Assembly (NCBI GenBank): GCA_001179505.1
Contig: CDMY01000577.1
Span: 1 to 48,396 of the forward strand
Length of the DNA stretch: 48,396 nucleotides
From: Vitrella brassicaformis
Taxonomy: Eukaryota; Sar; Vitrellaceae
Direction: 5' to 3'
Shown here: piece by piece, positions 11,244-22,172 of the stretch
How positions within the stretch are numbered: the first letter of the stretch is position 1
How the letters are laid out: each line of letters opens with the position of its first letter
Made by a program: the position numbers and the translations under genes
The notes under the pieces: generated by a model
Databases searched by the model: none
The model's input: the letters and a program-made list of their open reading frames with translations, nothing else
Told to the model about the DNA's origin: nothing

Positions 11244-11928
11244 ACGAACGGGAGGACGTCTGTCTCTTGGCATTTTTCCGACGCTGGCTGCATGGGCAGT
11301 TTTGCATTGCACAGAGTGCCTGCCTGCGATGTCTGTCTGATTTATGGAAGACTTGCCTGCCTACCGTGCATCATACATATCATGCATTGCATCGGGCTGC
11401 GTGGCCACCGTGGGTTTTCTTTCCCTCTCTGTGTGTGTGTGTGTGTATGTTGTGTGTGATCCGGGGGGGGGTGCGAGCTGCTGTACATAACATACCAACT
11501 AGACAGACAGACCCGTAGTAGGGGAGGGAGGGAGGTGGCGACTTTCGATGCGCCTGCAAATGCAGCATTGTCACCTCCCTCCTTTGCCTGCCTCACTTGG
11601 CCACCCACTTGATGCGATGCCTACGTGCGTCACGGTTTGGTGCAGGCGTGTAGATTAAGCAAGCTGAGAACCAACCGGAGTTTGTGGTGAGCAAGTAACT
11701 TACAGCTGGTCAGCTGAGCTGCATACATTACACGGCTGGGCTGCCACGCCACGCCACCCTGTCTACTTCCTTCGTGTGTGCGTCCGTGCGTGTACAGAGA
11801 GGTGTGAATGCGTGCGTGTCTCCTGCTGGCTTCTCGGACACTTCCACTGCCACTCAATGATCGACTGATTTCTGATGTCTCACTTTATCCGACACACCAC
11901 ATATCATATCACGCACCTCTGTCCCATG
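11244..11928. other. Intergenic spacer
   Basis: Region between the convergent ends of the DUF3067 gene (+) and the RING gene (-). It contains a (TG)n run near 11430-11447 and a G-run near 11463. No gene seen. Both 3' UTRs probably lie here. Confidence 0.5.
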
Positions 11929-12671
11929 TCACGACGCCTTAAGTCTTCCTGCCTGTTCTCCCCCCGTTGTCACTCGGGCACGAGTATCTTCCTCACTTCG
12001 AGCGTCTTGGCTTCTGTCGTGCTGTCTGCTATTCACTTCCTGGCGTGTCGATTGGTCCCGCCCCGCGATGTTGATGAGATGACTGACGCGCTGGCGGCAC
12101 TCGTGGCAGCGGTTGTTGACCAGGCGGGCCGCGCAAAGCCTGCAGGAGCGAGAGGCCCTCAGAAATGCAGGCACACATCTTTCACGACACACCTGCAGTA
12201 GAGATGGCCGCAAGACAGAACAACTTGCACTGGACAGTCACAGCACACTGGGCATGTCTCGAGCGTCGACAGGGGCGGCCCCTCGCTGAGACGCCGAGCG
12301 TACTCATCCCTCTCGGCCGTCACTCGACCCAAAGCCCGCACGAGGGTCTCGAAGTACCTTCGTTCCATAACGACATCACTCCCGGACAGTGCCGGTGTCT
12401 CCAGCTCCAAGTGCACCTCAGGTGGGGGAAAGTGACTGACTGGCGTCGGGGCTTGCGTTGGGGCTTCAGATGCGGGGGTCGGCCGGCTGCTGCTGGTGCT
12501 TGTTGCGGGCTGCGGTGGCCGGTCTGGTTGTATCTCCCCCCTGATCTGGTACGTCATGGGGGGGTGGCTGGCAACGAGCGCTCGCACTTGTTCATGTGAC
12601 AGAGCTCCCGAAGGCAGGACGTACGATGGGCCAGAGGGGCGCTGAGGGGGACCACCGGAGGAACTCGACAT
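11929..12671 (-). CDS. RING-type (C3HC4) E3 ubiquitin ligase candidate
   Basis: Two exons (12193-12671 and 11929-12139; intron 12140-12192, phase 2) give 229 residues. The intron cuts the RING finger. When joined, all eight ligands appear in C3HC4 order: Cys140, Cys143, Cys154, His156, Cys159, Cys162, Cys171 and Cys174. The spacing is right for a RING that recruits an E2 enzyme. The N-terminal 110 residues are Pro/Ser/Thr-rich and low in complexity, followed by a short charged, probably helical segment (YFETLVRALGRVTAERDEYA). The C-terminal tail (about 180-229) is polar and basic. No membrane span or substrate-binding domain is recognised, so the target is unknown. Confidence 0.85.
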
Positions 12672-13329
12672 GTGGAGGTGTGGAGGCGATCCACATGACG
12701 TTGGAATTCAACGGCAGGAGAGCTGATGGATTGTATGCATTAAAACATGAACGTGACATGCAGTGCCGCATCGCATCCGTCATGTCATGCACACACGCAC
12801 AGCACATGGCATGGCATGAAGAGCAAATAAACACGAAATACACACCTACATAGACACATAGAAGCGAAACTCATGTCCGTACGCATCATCACATCGTTGT
12901 TCTGCCTGCTGGATGGGCACCGCACCGTGCTCAGACGCACGGAAATCAAATGCAGGTAGGCACCCATCCATCTGCGGCCTGTACTGGGCCGGCCAGAGAC
13001 GAGCACAGCACAGCACCCATCCCATCCATCCCATTTCTGTCTGCATCCATCGTCAGTCACTATACAATCGTCAATGCGTACCTGTGCTGTGCGTGGGTAT
13101 GGATGGTATGTATGCACACATATTCGTGTCTGCCCTGCCCAGGGATGCCCGTCTCTCCGTCAAAAGAAGCCCCCAGCCAGCTACCCAGCCAGCTACGGAA
13201 CAATCAATTCACCAAAAACGAGTATTTATTCATTGTCCCGTCCCAACCAATCAATCTGCAGATAGTTCCCCCCTCCCGCTACAGGTGGGCTGGGCGCCTG
13301 TCTGTGTGTCCATTCATGTGTCTACATAT
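12672..13329. other. Intergenic spacer
   Basis: Lies upstream of the RING gene and downstream of the CREC gene (both minus strand). It contains CATC-type short repeats. No gene seen. Confidence 0.5.
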
Positions 13330-14741
13330 CTACAGTTCGTCTTTCTCGGTGCTCTCGGGCGCGTCGAATGGCAGGTCCATGCCGTACTCGTGTGGATACC
13401 GCAAGAGCTCCCCGTAGTCGGTGAGCTTCGACTGCACCACACTCTCAAGCTTCTCCAGCATAGTTGCCAGCGTCAAGGACGCGTCTGCACATAACATACA
13501 CGCACACATACATACATACATACATACATACAAGGGGAAATAAATGGATGCAATGCAGCGCATAGGTTAGATGGGTGGTTGTGTGTCGTGCCGGTGGGTG
13601 GGCGGATGGGTCCCGGGGTGGGGGATTCTGACCTTCATCTAGTCCGGCGTCAGCGAGCATGTCGGTGACGTCCCTCTCGTGGTCGCCCTCTGAGTGCTGG
13701 ACGATGATGGCCTCGATTTCCTTTTCGTCGATGACGCCGTCCTTGTTGGCGTCATAGCTATCGAACTCCTTCTTCATGCTCTCCTCGTCCTCCTCAGACG
13801 CTGACAACGACACTCATGGGCATGCCTGATCTGCTTTACATCTGCCTCCATTTGTCTGGTGCATCTGTTAACTCACCCTCCTGCCCCTTGAACTCGGCGA
13901 AGCTGATCTGCCTGTTGCCATCCGTGTCCTGCTGCTGAAGAAGCACAGCACAACCACATCAGCAGCAGAGGCAATCAGCCGTCGATGCACATCGCATGCC
14001 GTTGGCCTCGCCTCTTTTCTCAGCTCACCTTGAGTATTTCGTCTATTTCGACCTTCATGAGAGCTGGATCTTCGCCCACATGCAGCAGCTTCTTGAACTC
14101 CTCAACCGTCAGCTTGCCGTCTGGATATACACACGACACATGCACGACACGAACAAGAGAGAGGTGCATGAGTGTGTTGAAAGCAAGACCGCTATTCTGC
14201 CACTCACCGCCGTCCTTGTCTACCGTCTTGAACCGAAGCTGCTCTCACACACCAACACCGACGCATCGATCGATCAGTGGCCTGCCTGCATGATCCCCGT
14301 TTCTTGCTCACTCACCGCAATATCCTCCTTGCCCTCTGCCGCCGCCGCCTCATCCTCGCCGAAGTATGCATCGTGCAATTCGCTGAGGTCGACAAATCCG
14401 CTCTTGTCCTTGTCGATGGCATCGAACTCGAGGTTGCTCTGCCGCATCTGCACCTGTGGGTGGAGCCTCTTGAGCCACTCGCTCATCTCCTTCTTGGTCA
14501 GCTTGCCGTCGCCGTCCTTGTCCAGCACCGGGAACAGCTTGCTCATCCGCTCCTCTATCTCAGGGCGCGCCAAGCCCAGCGAGTCCTCCAGCCCCTCGGT
14601 CTCGTCCATCATCTCGTCCGCCATCTCGTCGTAGCCGAAGTCACCCTCGGCCTCCTCGCCGAACGTGATGTCGTCCTCATCCTCCTGAGCCACCGACGCA
14701 GCCACCAGGAAGGCACCGAAGATCAGCAGTGATAATCTCAT
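13330..14741 (-). CDS. Reticulocalbin/calumenin (CREC)-type ER calcium-binding protein with KDEL
   Basis: Six exons (14316-14741, 14208-14238, 14029-14120, 13877-13931, 13633-13800, 13330-13484) join in phase to 308 residues. It starts with a signal peptide (MRLSLLIFGAFLVAASVA), followed by a very acidic stretch. Five EF-hand loops are clear: DKDGDGKLTKKE, DKDKSGFVDLSE, DKDGDGKLTVEE, DTDGNRQISFAE and DANKDGVIDEKE. A degenerate sixth may lie near the end. The protein ends in KDEL, the ER retrieval signal. Length, acidic character, multiple EF-hands and the ER signal fit the CREC family, which buffers calcium and binds client proteins in the secretory pathway. The gene is divergent from the ALKBH1-like gene, with 169 bases between the start codons. 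Confidence 0.93.
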
Positions 14742-14910
14742 TTCTCCTTCAGCAAATGCTATAGTCCCAAACAGCTGCAGTCTGTCGGAGATGCTGCACG
14801 GCTGTGGGGGGGGAGTGTGGGATCGTCTTGCGAGCTTGGATCTGCAGAAACAATGAACAGCAAGATCCACGACTTCGCCAGCATCTCCGTGTCCTTGTTT
14901 GTGTTGTGGG
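14742..14910. promoter_or_regulatory. Shared divergent upstream region (CREC / ALKBH1-like)
   Basis: Only 169 bases separate the start codons of the minus-strand CREC gene and the plus-strand AlkB gene, so both 5' UTRs and promoters must fit here. It contains a G-run (near 14806). No defined core promoter element can be named. Confidence 0.45.
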
Positions 14911-16830
14911 ATGGTTGATCTGTACAAACAAGCTGAGGTGTCCCTTCGCGAGGCCGTCCTTGGTCAGGACTGGAGCCGTGTGAGAGAGTGGAGGCCCTCA
15001 GTTGTGGATGCGCGGGGCGAAATTGGCAGCATGGATGAATTAGTTGACTCGAGTGCAGAGGGGCCGCCTGCAATGACAGAAAGGCAACGACGGGAGGCAT
15101 ACCGACTGAAGACGCTTCCAGGTGGGAAACATGGGAGGGGACGCAGGGCAGGGACGAAGGAGAGCTGAGATCTGGACGGACGGTGATGAATCAATCAATC
15201 GTTTTGGTGTGTGTATTCACTGATTGACTGTGAAGGTTGTGTGTTTCTGCCGGCCTGGCTGAGTGAGGATGAGCAGCTTCTTCTGGCCCACGAGTGCGTC
15301 ACATCCTACATTGAGGCGAGCAACCAAGCCAGCGCACGAGCAGCCAGTGAGTGATTTATAAAGCAGCCAGTACTGCCTATTTGCTGTTTGTGTACTGTAA
15401 TCACAGCCCCCACACAGGACCAATCTCACCGGGTTCGAGGAGGCGGCACGGGAATTCTGGCGTACGTACGCACACTCTCAGCTATCTGCCGGGTGTAAAT
15501 AGAGGTCTGCGCATCTGCTGCTGTCTGTTCGGCTTTCAGCGTCAAATGAGCCAATGTTCACCAGGCTGCGATGGGCCACCCTGGTTGGTGAGAGGAACGC
15601 AAACAAACCTATCTGAGGACATGATAGGTGAATGGTGTCTGTCTGTCTCTGTCTTAGGGCTACCAATACAAGTGAGTGTCTGCGATGCGGCACCTACCTC
15701 CCTCCCCGTCTATCCCCTCCCATCATCATTCATCATGCCCTCCCTCTCCATTCCATTCGTTCGTTGCTTCGCCCGTCCATCAGCTGGACTACCCGCCAAT
15801 ACGACGACCGCCTGCCCTTCCCATATGGGCTCACGTGTCTCTGTCAGGAGATCATGACAGAGCTATCGCGCCAGTGTCCGCTGCTGGCTCAAGAGCTGCA
15901 CCTGACCGGCGACTACACACCGCAGGTCAGATCAGATCTATTGGGTCTCTGGGACAAAGGACCAGAGAGCGTCACCTCACCCGACGGTCAAACGAATGCA
16001 CACAGCTATCTTATCATTCATGTCATGTAGGCGGCCATAGTGAATCTCTACCGGCGGACCGACCGACTGAGAGGTGGGGAAGCACACCTCGCCAGTTGGT
16101 GACCGATCGATCGATCGATGCGGAAATATGCGGTGCGCGTGTGGCTGGCAGGGCACCAGGATGATGCCGAGACCGACACCACTTCGCCGCTCGTGTCCAT
16201 TAGGTAGGTACTTCTCGCCTCATGGTTACTCACAGTGTCCACACACGTGTCCCGTCCCCTGCCTGCGTCCCCTGCCTGCGTCCCCTGCCTGCTTTGTTCG
16301 CAGTTTGGGTTTGCCTGGCCTCTTCCTCGTTGGTGGCGACACAAGACAGTGAGTGAGCTGGCGGCTGAGGGAGGCAGGGAGGCAGTCAGAACAGAGCGAC
16401 ACCAATATGTGTGTGCGCTGCGCTATTCAGGCTGTCTCCCCAGCCCGTGGTGCTTCGCGGAGGCGACGTACTGCTGCTGGCCAGCACAGCCAGGAAGTCT
16501 TTCCACGGTACGCAGGCAGGGTGGTGGGACGGCACACACACCCTTGCCAAGAAGTATGCTCGGTTCTTTCTGTTTTCCTCAGGCATAGCGGCCATTATGG
16601 AGCCACAACCTGATGCCGACACACATGGCGGGCCAGACGGAGGGGAGCCAGCCCCGCCAACAGCGGCGGGTGCCGGTGCCGGTGCTGGCAGGAGGTGGCA
16701 GGAATCGACTGCAGTGGGGTCGTTGGAGGGTTTGAGTGGTGATGAGCGTGTGAGGCTGATGGACCTGCTGGCCAAGACACGTATCAATCTGAGCATCAGA
16801 CAGGTCAACCAGGGGGGCAGAGTGACGTGA
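14911..16830 (+). CDS. ALKBH1-like Fe(II)/2-oxoglutarate dioxygenase (AlkB family)
   Basis: About eleven exons: 14911-15121, 15236-15346, 15407-15461, 15540-15583, 15658-15671, 15784-15925, 16031-16073, 16152-16203, 16304-16348, 16431-16507, 16583-16830. Joined, they show the ALKBH1 landmarks in order: LPAWLSEDEQ; PPHRTNL; RLRWATLGYQYNWTTRQY; LPFPYGL; AAIVNLYRR; GGHQDDAE (metal-binding H-x-D); SLGLPGLFLVGG; RGGDVLLLASTARKSFH (distal metal-binding His); RINLSIRQV (2-oxoglutarate-binding Arg). Family members demethylate or oxidise methylated nucleic acids, including tRNA and organellar RNA or DNA; the substrate here is unknown. The junction between 15346 and 15407 is not solved: the strong donor CCA/GTGAGT leaves phase 1, while the next exon reads in phase 0. 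Either another donor is used or there is a one-base problem. The exon ending 15583 uses a weak donor. The C-terminal exon carries a Gly/Ala/Pro-rich insert. Confidence 0.87.
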
Positions 16831-17716
16831 CCGTTCTGGGTGAGGGATGCGACAGGTCGCCTAGCTCTGGTGGTCGATGCAATCAATCATGTGGTGCTGA
16901 TGGTTTCTTGTCAGTGACTCTCGTGCATTTCCTTGACAGCAGATTCCGTGTGTCCATGTGTGCATGCATCAGTAATCACACTCCTACGCAATCAGTCCGA
17001 TGCCCACACACATCCACACAACACACGCACACACACCCGTGACAGTCAGCCGATCCTCACCACTCAGAAAAGGCAGTCTGCCGACTGGCCGTAGTAGACC
17101 ATCAGCCAGACCCCCACATGCATACACAGACACACACATCTCACAGCAGGCAGGCTTTGATGGACAGCGAGGCAGGAGTGCTGTCCACGCACGATGGCGA
17201 ATTAGGAGAGGGGAGGGGGCATGCAGACATGAAGACACGGGGACATGGCCACATCATGCACATGTCATGGTATCCATTCCATACGCCAGCCGGCCGACCA
17301 ACACAACAACTCAGCAAGCCAGCCGATGTGGCTACCTACCGGCTGCAGCCATGCACCTGAACTGCACACAGACCGCAGCGCTCTGAGTCAGTCGGCGGGG
17401 CGAGAGCGGCAGAACTTCCCCACCCCCCACAAGCCAATGAGTGAGGCCCACGCGCAGCTCAGCTGGTGGGCTGCTCATTTCGGCCATACACAAACACGAC
17501 AGACAGCCACAGTCACACAGGCAGCGTAGCCCATCACATAGCCACCCAGCCAGAGCAACCACGCACTCAATCCATCCATCCATCCATGTGCAATACTCTG
17601 ACGCATCCATCGGTTCAACCCCCGCTCAGCTGCCGTATGGCCTCTCTCCCACCCGCCCCTCTGCAATGCAATGCACCGTCTCCCTCTCCAGTCTGTGTGT
17701 GTGTGTTGTGTGTTAT
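16831..17716. other. Intergenic spacer, right part duplicated
   Basis: No gene seen. From about 17519 to 17716 the sequence is nearly the same as 20065-20256, so the spacer end belongs to the tandem duplication that carries the two paralogues to the right. It contains CATC repeats near 17571-17587. Confidence 0.5.
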
Positions 17717-17960
17717 CTAAGATCCTCTGTCCTTGTTGCCCGTGTGGGCACTCCACAGCCCCTCTCGGCCCAGCAACTCCGAGTACTCGTCGCTACCTGA
17801 TCAACGCACACACACAGACACCCAATCATACAGACAGACGAGTGATGCAGATCGACAGGAGCCAGGGGATCTGTGCTGTGTTGTGTTGCTTACCTCCGCT
17901 GGCCTCTTGGCCGTCGTTGGGATGCATATCGTCGTCATCGTCACCGTCATCGCCACCATC
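17519..17960. repeat. Left copy of a duplicated block (partner about 20065-20640)
   Basis: Starting at CAGCGTAGCCCATCAC (17521; partner 20069) the two regions run almost base for base through the 3' flank, last exons and introns of the paralogous genes. Differences are few substitutions, changes in short-repeat length, and an insertion of about 122 bases in the right copy. Non-coding and coding parts are equally similar, so the 3' part of the duplication is recent. Confidence 0.85.
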
Positions 17961-19088
17961 AACGTCTCCATCTGTAGCATCCATCCATCCATCCATCCAT
18001 GTGTGTGTGTGTGAGTGTATGTCCTGCTCTCTCCCCACCGTCATCGTCGTCACCGTCGTCACCCTCAGCCTCACTCTCGCCACCGCCGTCCTCATCTACA
18101 CCACACAGACAGAGAGGGCCCATCCATCCATCCATCCATCCATTCTCATGTGTGTGTCCCTTCCTCCATCCACCAATGTGCCTCCCTGCCTCTGTGCGTA
18201 CCATCGTCGCTGTCATCCACCTCCCACTCTGATGGCTCGTCTTGCACTACTTGGCCGTCGAAGACGACTTCAAGTCCTCGCCCCAGCGCCTCACTGCCCA
18301 GCTGAGTCGTCTGGCGGAAGCGGTCCTTAAAGGCACCGCTCGCACACACAGGTGCCTCGGTCGTGAAAACAAAAACCAACACTGCAGACAGTCAGACAGA
18401 CGACACTGATGACATTTGACCAGCAGAGCTGCCTGTCTGTCGGCCTGACTGTCTGTCACCTGATCTGTCGGCAACATCGCCAAGACGAATCCCCGCGACG
18501 AAGTTGTGGCTGCTATCGGTCAGCACCAGCTCCAGCACCCGCGCACCACTGTAGCTGAATGTGGTGGTGCATCCGGCCACCGGTGTGTGGGGCGACTGGG
18601 TGAGGAGGTCATCCAGACGGCCGCCACCAACACGCTTGAACCACACACACACACACACACACAATCAGACACGCACCCCTCTCGCCACTGGTTCCATTCG
18701 TGTGGTACCTGTTGAGGTGTATCGATGTGCGATTGATCGGGTGAGTCCAGCAGAAGTGGTCGTAGATCATGCCCTTGGCGAACGACGACACCGACGACAC
18801 CGACGCATCGGTGATCCCGAAACTCGACACCCATCTGCGGCCGTTGTAGTAGATGCCGCTACGCACTGGTGGGTCATGCTGCTGTCGGTGCCGCTGATAC
18901 AGATGGTGGGCAGCGAGGGGCGGGTTGACGTCCAGCCGGAAGCCGGGCTCGTCCTTGATGGCCCGCACCTCACCGTTGGCACGGCGGAGGAAACGCAGGC
19001 AGCTGCCGTCCCTGAACCGCACATGGCGGCCGACCACCCTGAGCTGCGCCAACACACGGGGAAGCGACATGTACGCCTACACGACACA

Positions 19089-19137
<49 letters not shown>

Positions 19138-19604
19138 AGGCCTCTCCGCCTTCTCTTCGCCCCCCCTCTGTGTGTGTGCCTTACCGTCTTGCTCCAGTGT
19201 TTGTTGATGTCGTCTGCCGTGAGGCTGAGAGGCAGCGTGCAGCAGTCGCACTGGCTGGCCAGCTGCAGCACCTCAGCGGCCTCGTCCCACCTCTGCTCTT
19301 CCACCATCCAGATGGCCGCCAGCAGCTCACGCGGTTCAGACACCGTCTGGGCGTCGAAGGTCAGCACCGCGTCTAGCTGGTTGCCGTCAGCGAGGCGAAT
19401 GCGATGCAGTGAGCGGTTGAGTCGGCTGCGGAGGACCTGGGCGGGGAAGTCGACCTTGCTGAAGAACAGGGCCGACCTCCTGATGTTGCCGAGGTCCTTC
19501 AGGGTGTGCAGGCCATCGCGCTCGTCCCGATAGACGACGTCGAGCACCTGGCCGTTGAGGGCGGGCGATACCTCGTCGGTGCTCTTGCTGTTGACCGCAC
19601 CCAT
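17717..19604 (-). pseudogene. Tandem paralogue A, unrecognised family; splice acceptor lost in a (TG)n run
   Basis: Clear exons: 19185-19604 (starts MGAVNSKSTDEV; an N-terminal Gly suggests possible myristoylation), 18709-19076 (AYMSLPRVLAQLRVVGRHVRF...), about 18460-18634 (RVGGGRLDDLLTQSPHTPVAG), a fourth from about 18380 down to 18204 (TEAPVCASGAFKDRFR), then short Asp/Glu/Gly-rich exons and a last exon ending at TAG 17717 (YSELLGREG). Exon 2 ends in phase 2. The matching intron in paralogue B ends TGCGCAG before TTGGTTC. In A this spot is a (TG)n tract running straight into GTTCAAG, with no CAG. The next AG (before 18634) puts the following exon out of frame. Gene A is therefore probably impaired, unless an unusual acceptor is used. 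Repeated acidic exons near the end may form a flexible tail. Function unknown. Confidence 0.6.
19083..19134. repeat. (CA)n(GA)n microsatellite in an intron of paralogue A
   Basis: A run of about ten CA units followed by about fourteen GA units, lying in the intron between the first two exons of paralogue A. The corresponding intron of paralogue B (21676-21744) lacks the long tract. Confidence 0.9.
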
Positions 19605-20256
19605 CGCACTCGCAAAGGCTACTTGCTACGCCAGGGAATCGCCGTCATTGAAGCTCGCAATGAATGACGATCGAATTCATTGCTGCGCATTGCTCCCCTA
19701 GATGGCGAGAAGTGCGTGTGAGTGTTGCGAATCCCTCCCAGTGAGATGATGTGTGTGGGATGGCCGCCATGGGCAACACACCTGTCAGTCAGTCAGTCAG
19801 TCCATCAACACAGTCAGGCAGACAGGCCAATAAATTCATGTGGGCGACAGAGAGAGAGGGGAGAGCCAGCCATCGTCATGCATCCCCACGACCGACATGC
19901 CCAGGCCGGCCACATGTGACTGAATCAATGAACGCGTCAGTCAGGTGCCACACCATGATCCCTGGCCACGCAGGCAACACAGACACTTCACGAGAGAGAG
20001 AGGCCATCGATGTGTACAGACACATTAATTCCGTATACATGTACAGAGATCGAGGGCCATGCATAAACACAGACAGCGTAGCCCATCACATAGCCACCCA
20101 GCCGGAGCAACCACGCACTCAATCCATCCATGTGCAACACTCTGACGCATCCATCGGTTCTACCCCCGCTCAGCTGCCGTATGGCCTCTCTCCCGCCCGC
20201 CCCTCTGCAACGCACCGTCTCCCCTCTCCAGTCTGTGTGTGTGTGTTGTGTGTCAT
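19605..20256. other. Spacer between the tandem paralogues
   Basis: Contains CAGT tandem units (near 19788-19801). From about 20065 it matches the 3' flank of paralogue A. No gene seen. Confidence 0.5.
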
Positions 20257-22172
20257 CTAAGATCCTCTGTCCTTGTTGCCCTTGCCGGCCGGCGCGTGGG
20301 CGGAGTTGGGAGCGCCCTGGCCCTTCTCGCGGAGTTCCCGTATTCCAGGGGACACGCGCACCCCCACCCCCTCACCGCCCCGGCCCCCGCAGCTGGGCTG
20401 CCCTGTGTGGGCACTCGACGGCCCCTCTCGGCCCAGCAACTCCGAGTACTCGTCGCTACCTGATAACACACACACACGCAGACACCCAATCAGACAGACA
20501 GACAGACGAGTGATGCAGATCGACAGGAGCCAGGGGATCTGTGCTGTGTTGTGTTGCTTACCTCCGCTGGCCTCTTGGCCGTCGTTGGGATGCATATCAT
20601 CGTCATCGTCATCGCCACCATCAACGTCTCCATCTGCAGCATCCATCCATTCATCCATGTGTGTGTGTGTGTGTGTGTGTATGTCCTGCTCTCTCCCCAC
20701 CGTCATCGTCGTCACCCTCAGCCTCACTCTCGCCACCGCCGTCCTCATCTACACCACAGAGACAGAGAAGGCACATCCATCCATCCATTCTCGTGTGTGT
20801 CTCCTTCCCTCCCTCTGTCTGTCCGTACCATCGTCACTGTCGTCGGCCCCCCTGCTGCTGCGGATGCTGGGGCTGTTGCGGCGGCTGTTGTCCGTCGAAC
20901 ACGTATGGTGCCACTCGCTCAAAGGCCACACGGGCCAGCTGAGCGGTCAAGCGGAAGCGGTCCTTGAAGGCACCGCTTGCACACACAGGCAACTCGGTCG
21001 TCTCGACTTGAAGCGCCACTGCAGACAGTCAGACAGAAGACACTGATGAAATTTGACCAGCATAGCTGCCTGTCTGTCGGCCTCACCGCCGTTTCCCTCA
21101 TCCAGAATCCAAATCCATACGACGAACTTGTGGCTGCTGTCGGTGAGCACCAGGTATCGCAAACGACCGTCTTGACTGAATGTGGTGATGCATCCGGCCA
21201 CCGGTGTGTGGGGCGACTGAGTGAGAAGGTCATCCAGACGGCCGTCACCAACACGCCTGAACCAACTGCGCACACACACAATCAAAGCACCCCTCTCGCC
21301 ACTGCTGCCATTGGTGTACTACCTGTTGAGTCTAGTAAATGTGCGATTGGTTTTGTGGGTCATGAGGATGAGGAAATGGTCGAGGATCGCACGCTTGGCG
21401 AAGGACGACACCGACGCATCGGGGAACGGGTCACCCACCGAAACCCATTCGCCACGCACGGAAACTGGCGGGTCATCCTGTCGTCGGTGCCGCTGGTACA
21501 GATGGTGGGCAGCAAGGTGCGGGTTGAGGGCGAGCCGGAAGGCGGGCTCGTCCTTGATGGCCCGCACCTCACCATTGGGATGGCGGAAGATCTGCAGGCA
21601 GCTGCCATCACTGAACCGCACACGGCGGCCGACCACCATGAGCTGCGCCAACACACGGGGAACCGACATGTACGCCTACACGACACACACATGGATGGGT
21701 AAACGCGGCCCTTTCTTGCCCGCCCTCCCGCCTGTGAGTCCCACCGTCTCGTCGGCGTGTTTGTTGATGTCGTCAGCAGTGAGGTTGACGGGCAGCGTGC
21801 AGCAGCCGCACTGGCTGGCCAGCTGCAGCACCTCAGCCACCTCCTCCCAGCTCCGCTCCAGCAAGTAGACCACCTTGAAGCCACTCTCGAGGTCACTGAT
21901 GGTGAAGGACAGGACGTCCTGCAGGCCAAGACGGACCAGCTCCTCCTCTATGTGCTGCTGGACGAGCTCGAGCATCAAGTTCACGTCAGCGGAAGGGAAC
22001 TTGTGATCTGTGCCGTGACTGCCGCTCGATTCGAGTCATCAGCCGACATGGCCATGTGGGCGGCCTTCTTGATGGTGGCTGCCTCCAGAGAGGGGACGGG
22101 AGGAGGGCTCGGAGGCCGGTGAGGGGTGGGCTGCTGAGTGGGGCGATGGTCACAGTGAGGCTGGGACGCCAT
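20257..22172 (-). pseudogene. Tandem paralogue B of the same unrecognised family; frameshifted
   Basis: Exons aligned to paralogue A: about 21745-21990 (DVNLMLELVQQHIEEELVRL... then AEVLQLASQCGCCTLPVNL), 21323-21675 (AYMSVPRVLAQLMVVGRRVRF), 21087-21265 (SWFRRVGDGRLDDLLTQSPH) and 20829-21018 (TELPVCASGAFKDRFR). Short acidic exons and a last exon ending at TAG 20257 follow. The splice junctions between these exons are in phase. In the 20829-21018 exon, a G-run within a CAG-repeat insertion shifts the frame and creates a TGA (20834-20836) before the acidic tail that A encodes. The N-terminus is also unsettled: an ATG at 22172 (MASQPHCDHRPTQ) lies one frame away from the conserved block. Additional coding-like exons reach to about 22667. 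B may make a shortened protein or be decaying. Function unknown. Confidence 0.55.
20282..20403. other. 122-bp GC-rich insertion, specific to paralogue B
   Basis: Comparison of the two last exons shows about 122 extra bases in B, flanked by the pentamer TGCCC at 20277-20281 and again at 20399-20403, like a target-site duplication. Paralogue A has a single TGCCC. With one extra base at the junction, the net change is 123 bases: 41 codons in frame, rich in Gly, Pro and Arg. The insert is much richer in GC than its surroundings. It resembles a small mobile-element-like or filler insertion. Confidence 0.6.

Noticed and set aside
17571-17587. CATC tandem runs considered as a possible CRISPR array
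   Set aside because: Units are 4 bp with no spacers, and the DNA is plainly eukaryotic. They are microsatellites.
17826-20748. Open frames full of Asp-Gly-Gly, TrpMetAsp or His-Thr repeats
   Set aside because: These come from CATC, CA and GTC short repeats in introns and spacers. Only the short Asp-rich pieces bordered by splice sites were kept as exons of the paralogues.
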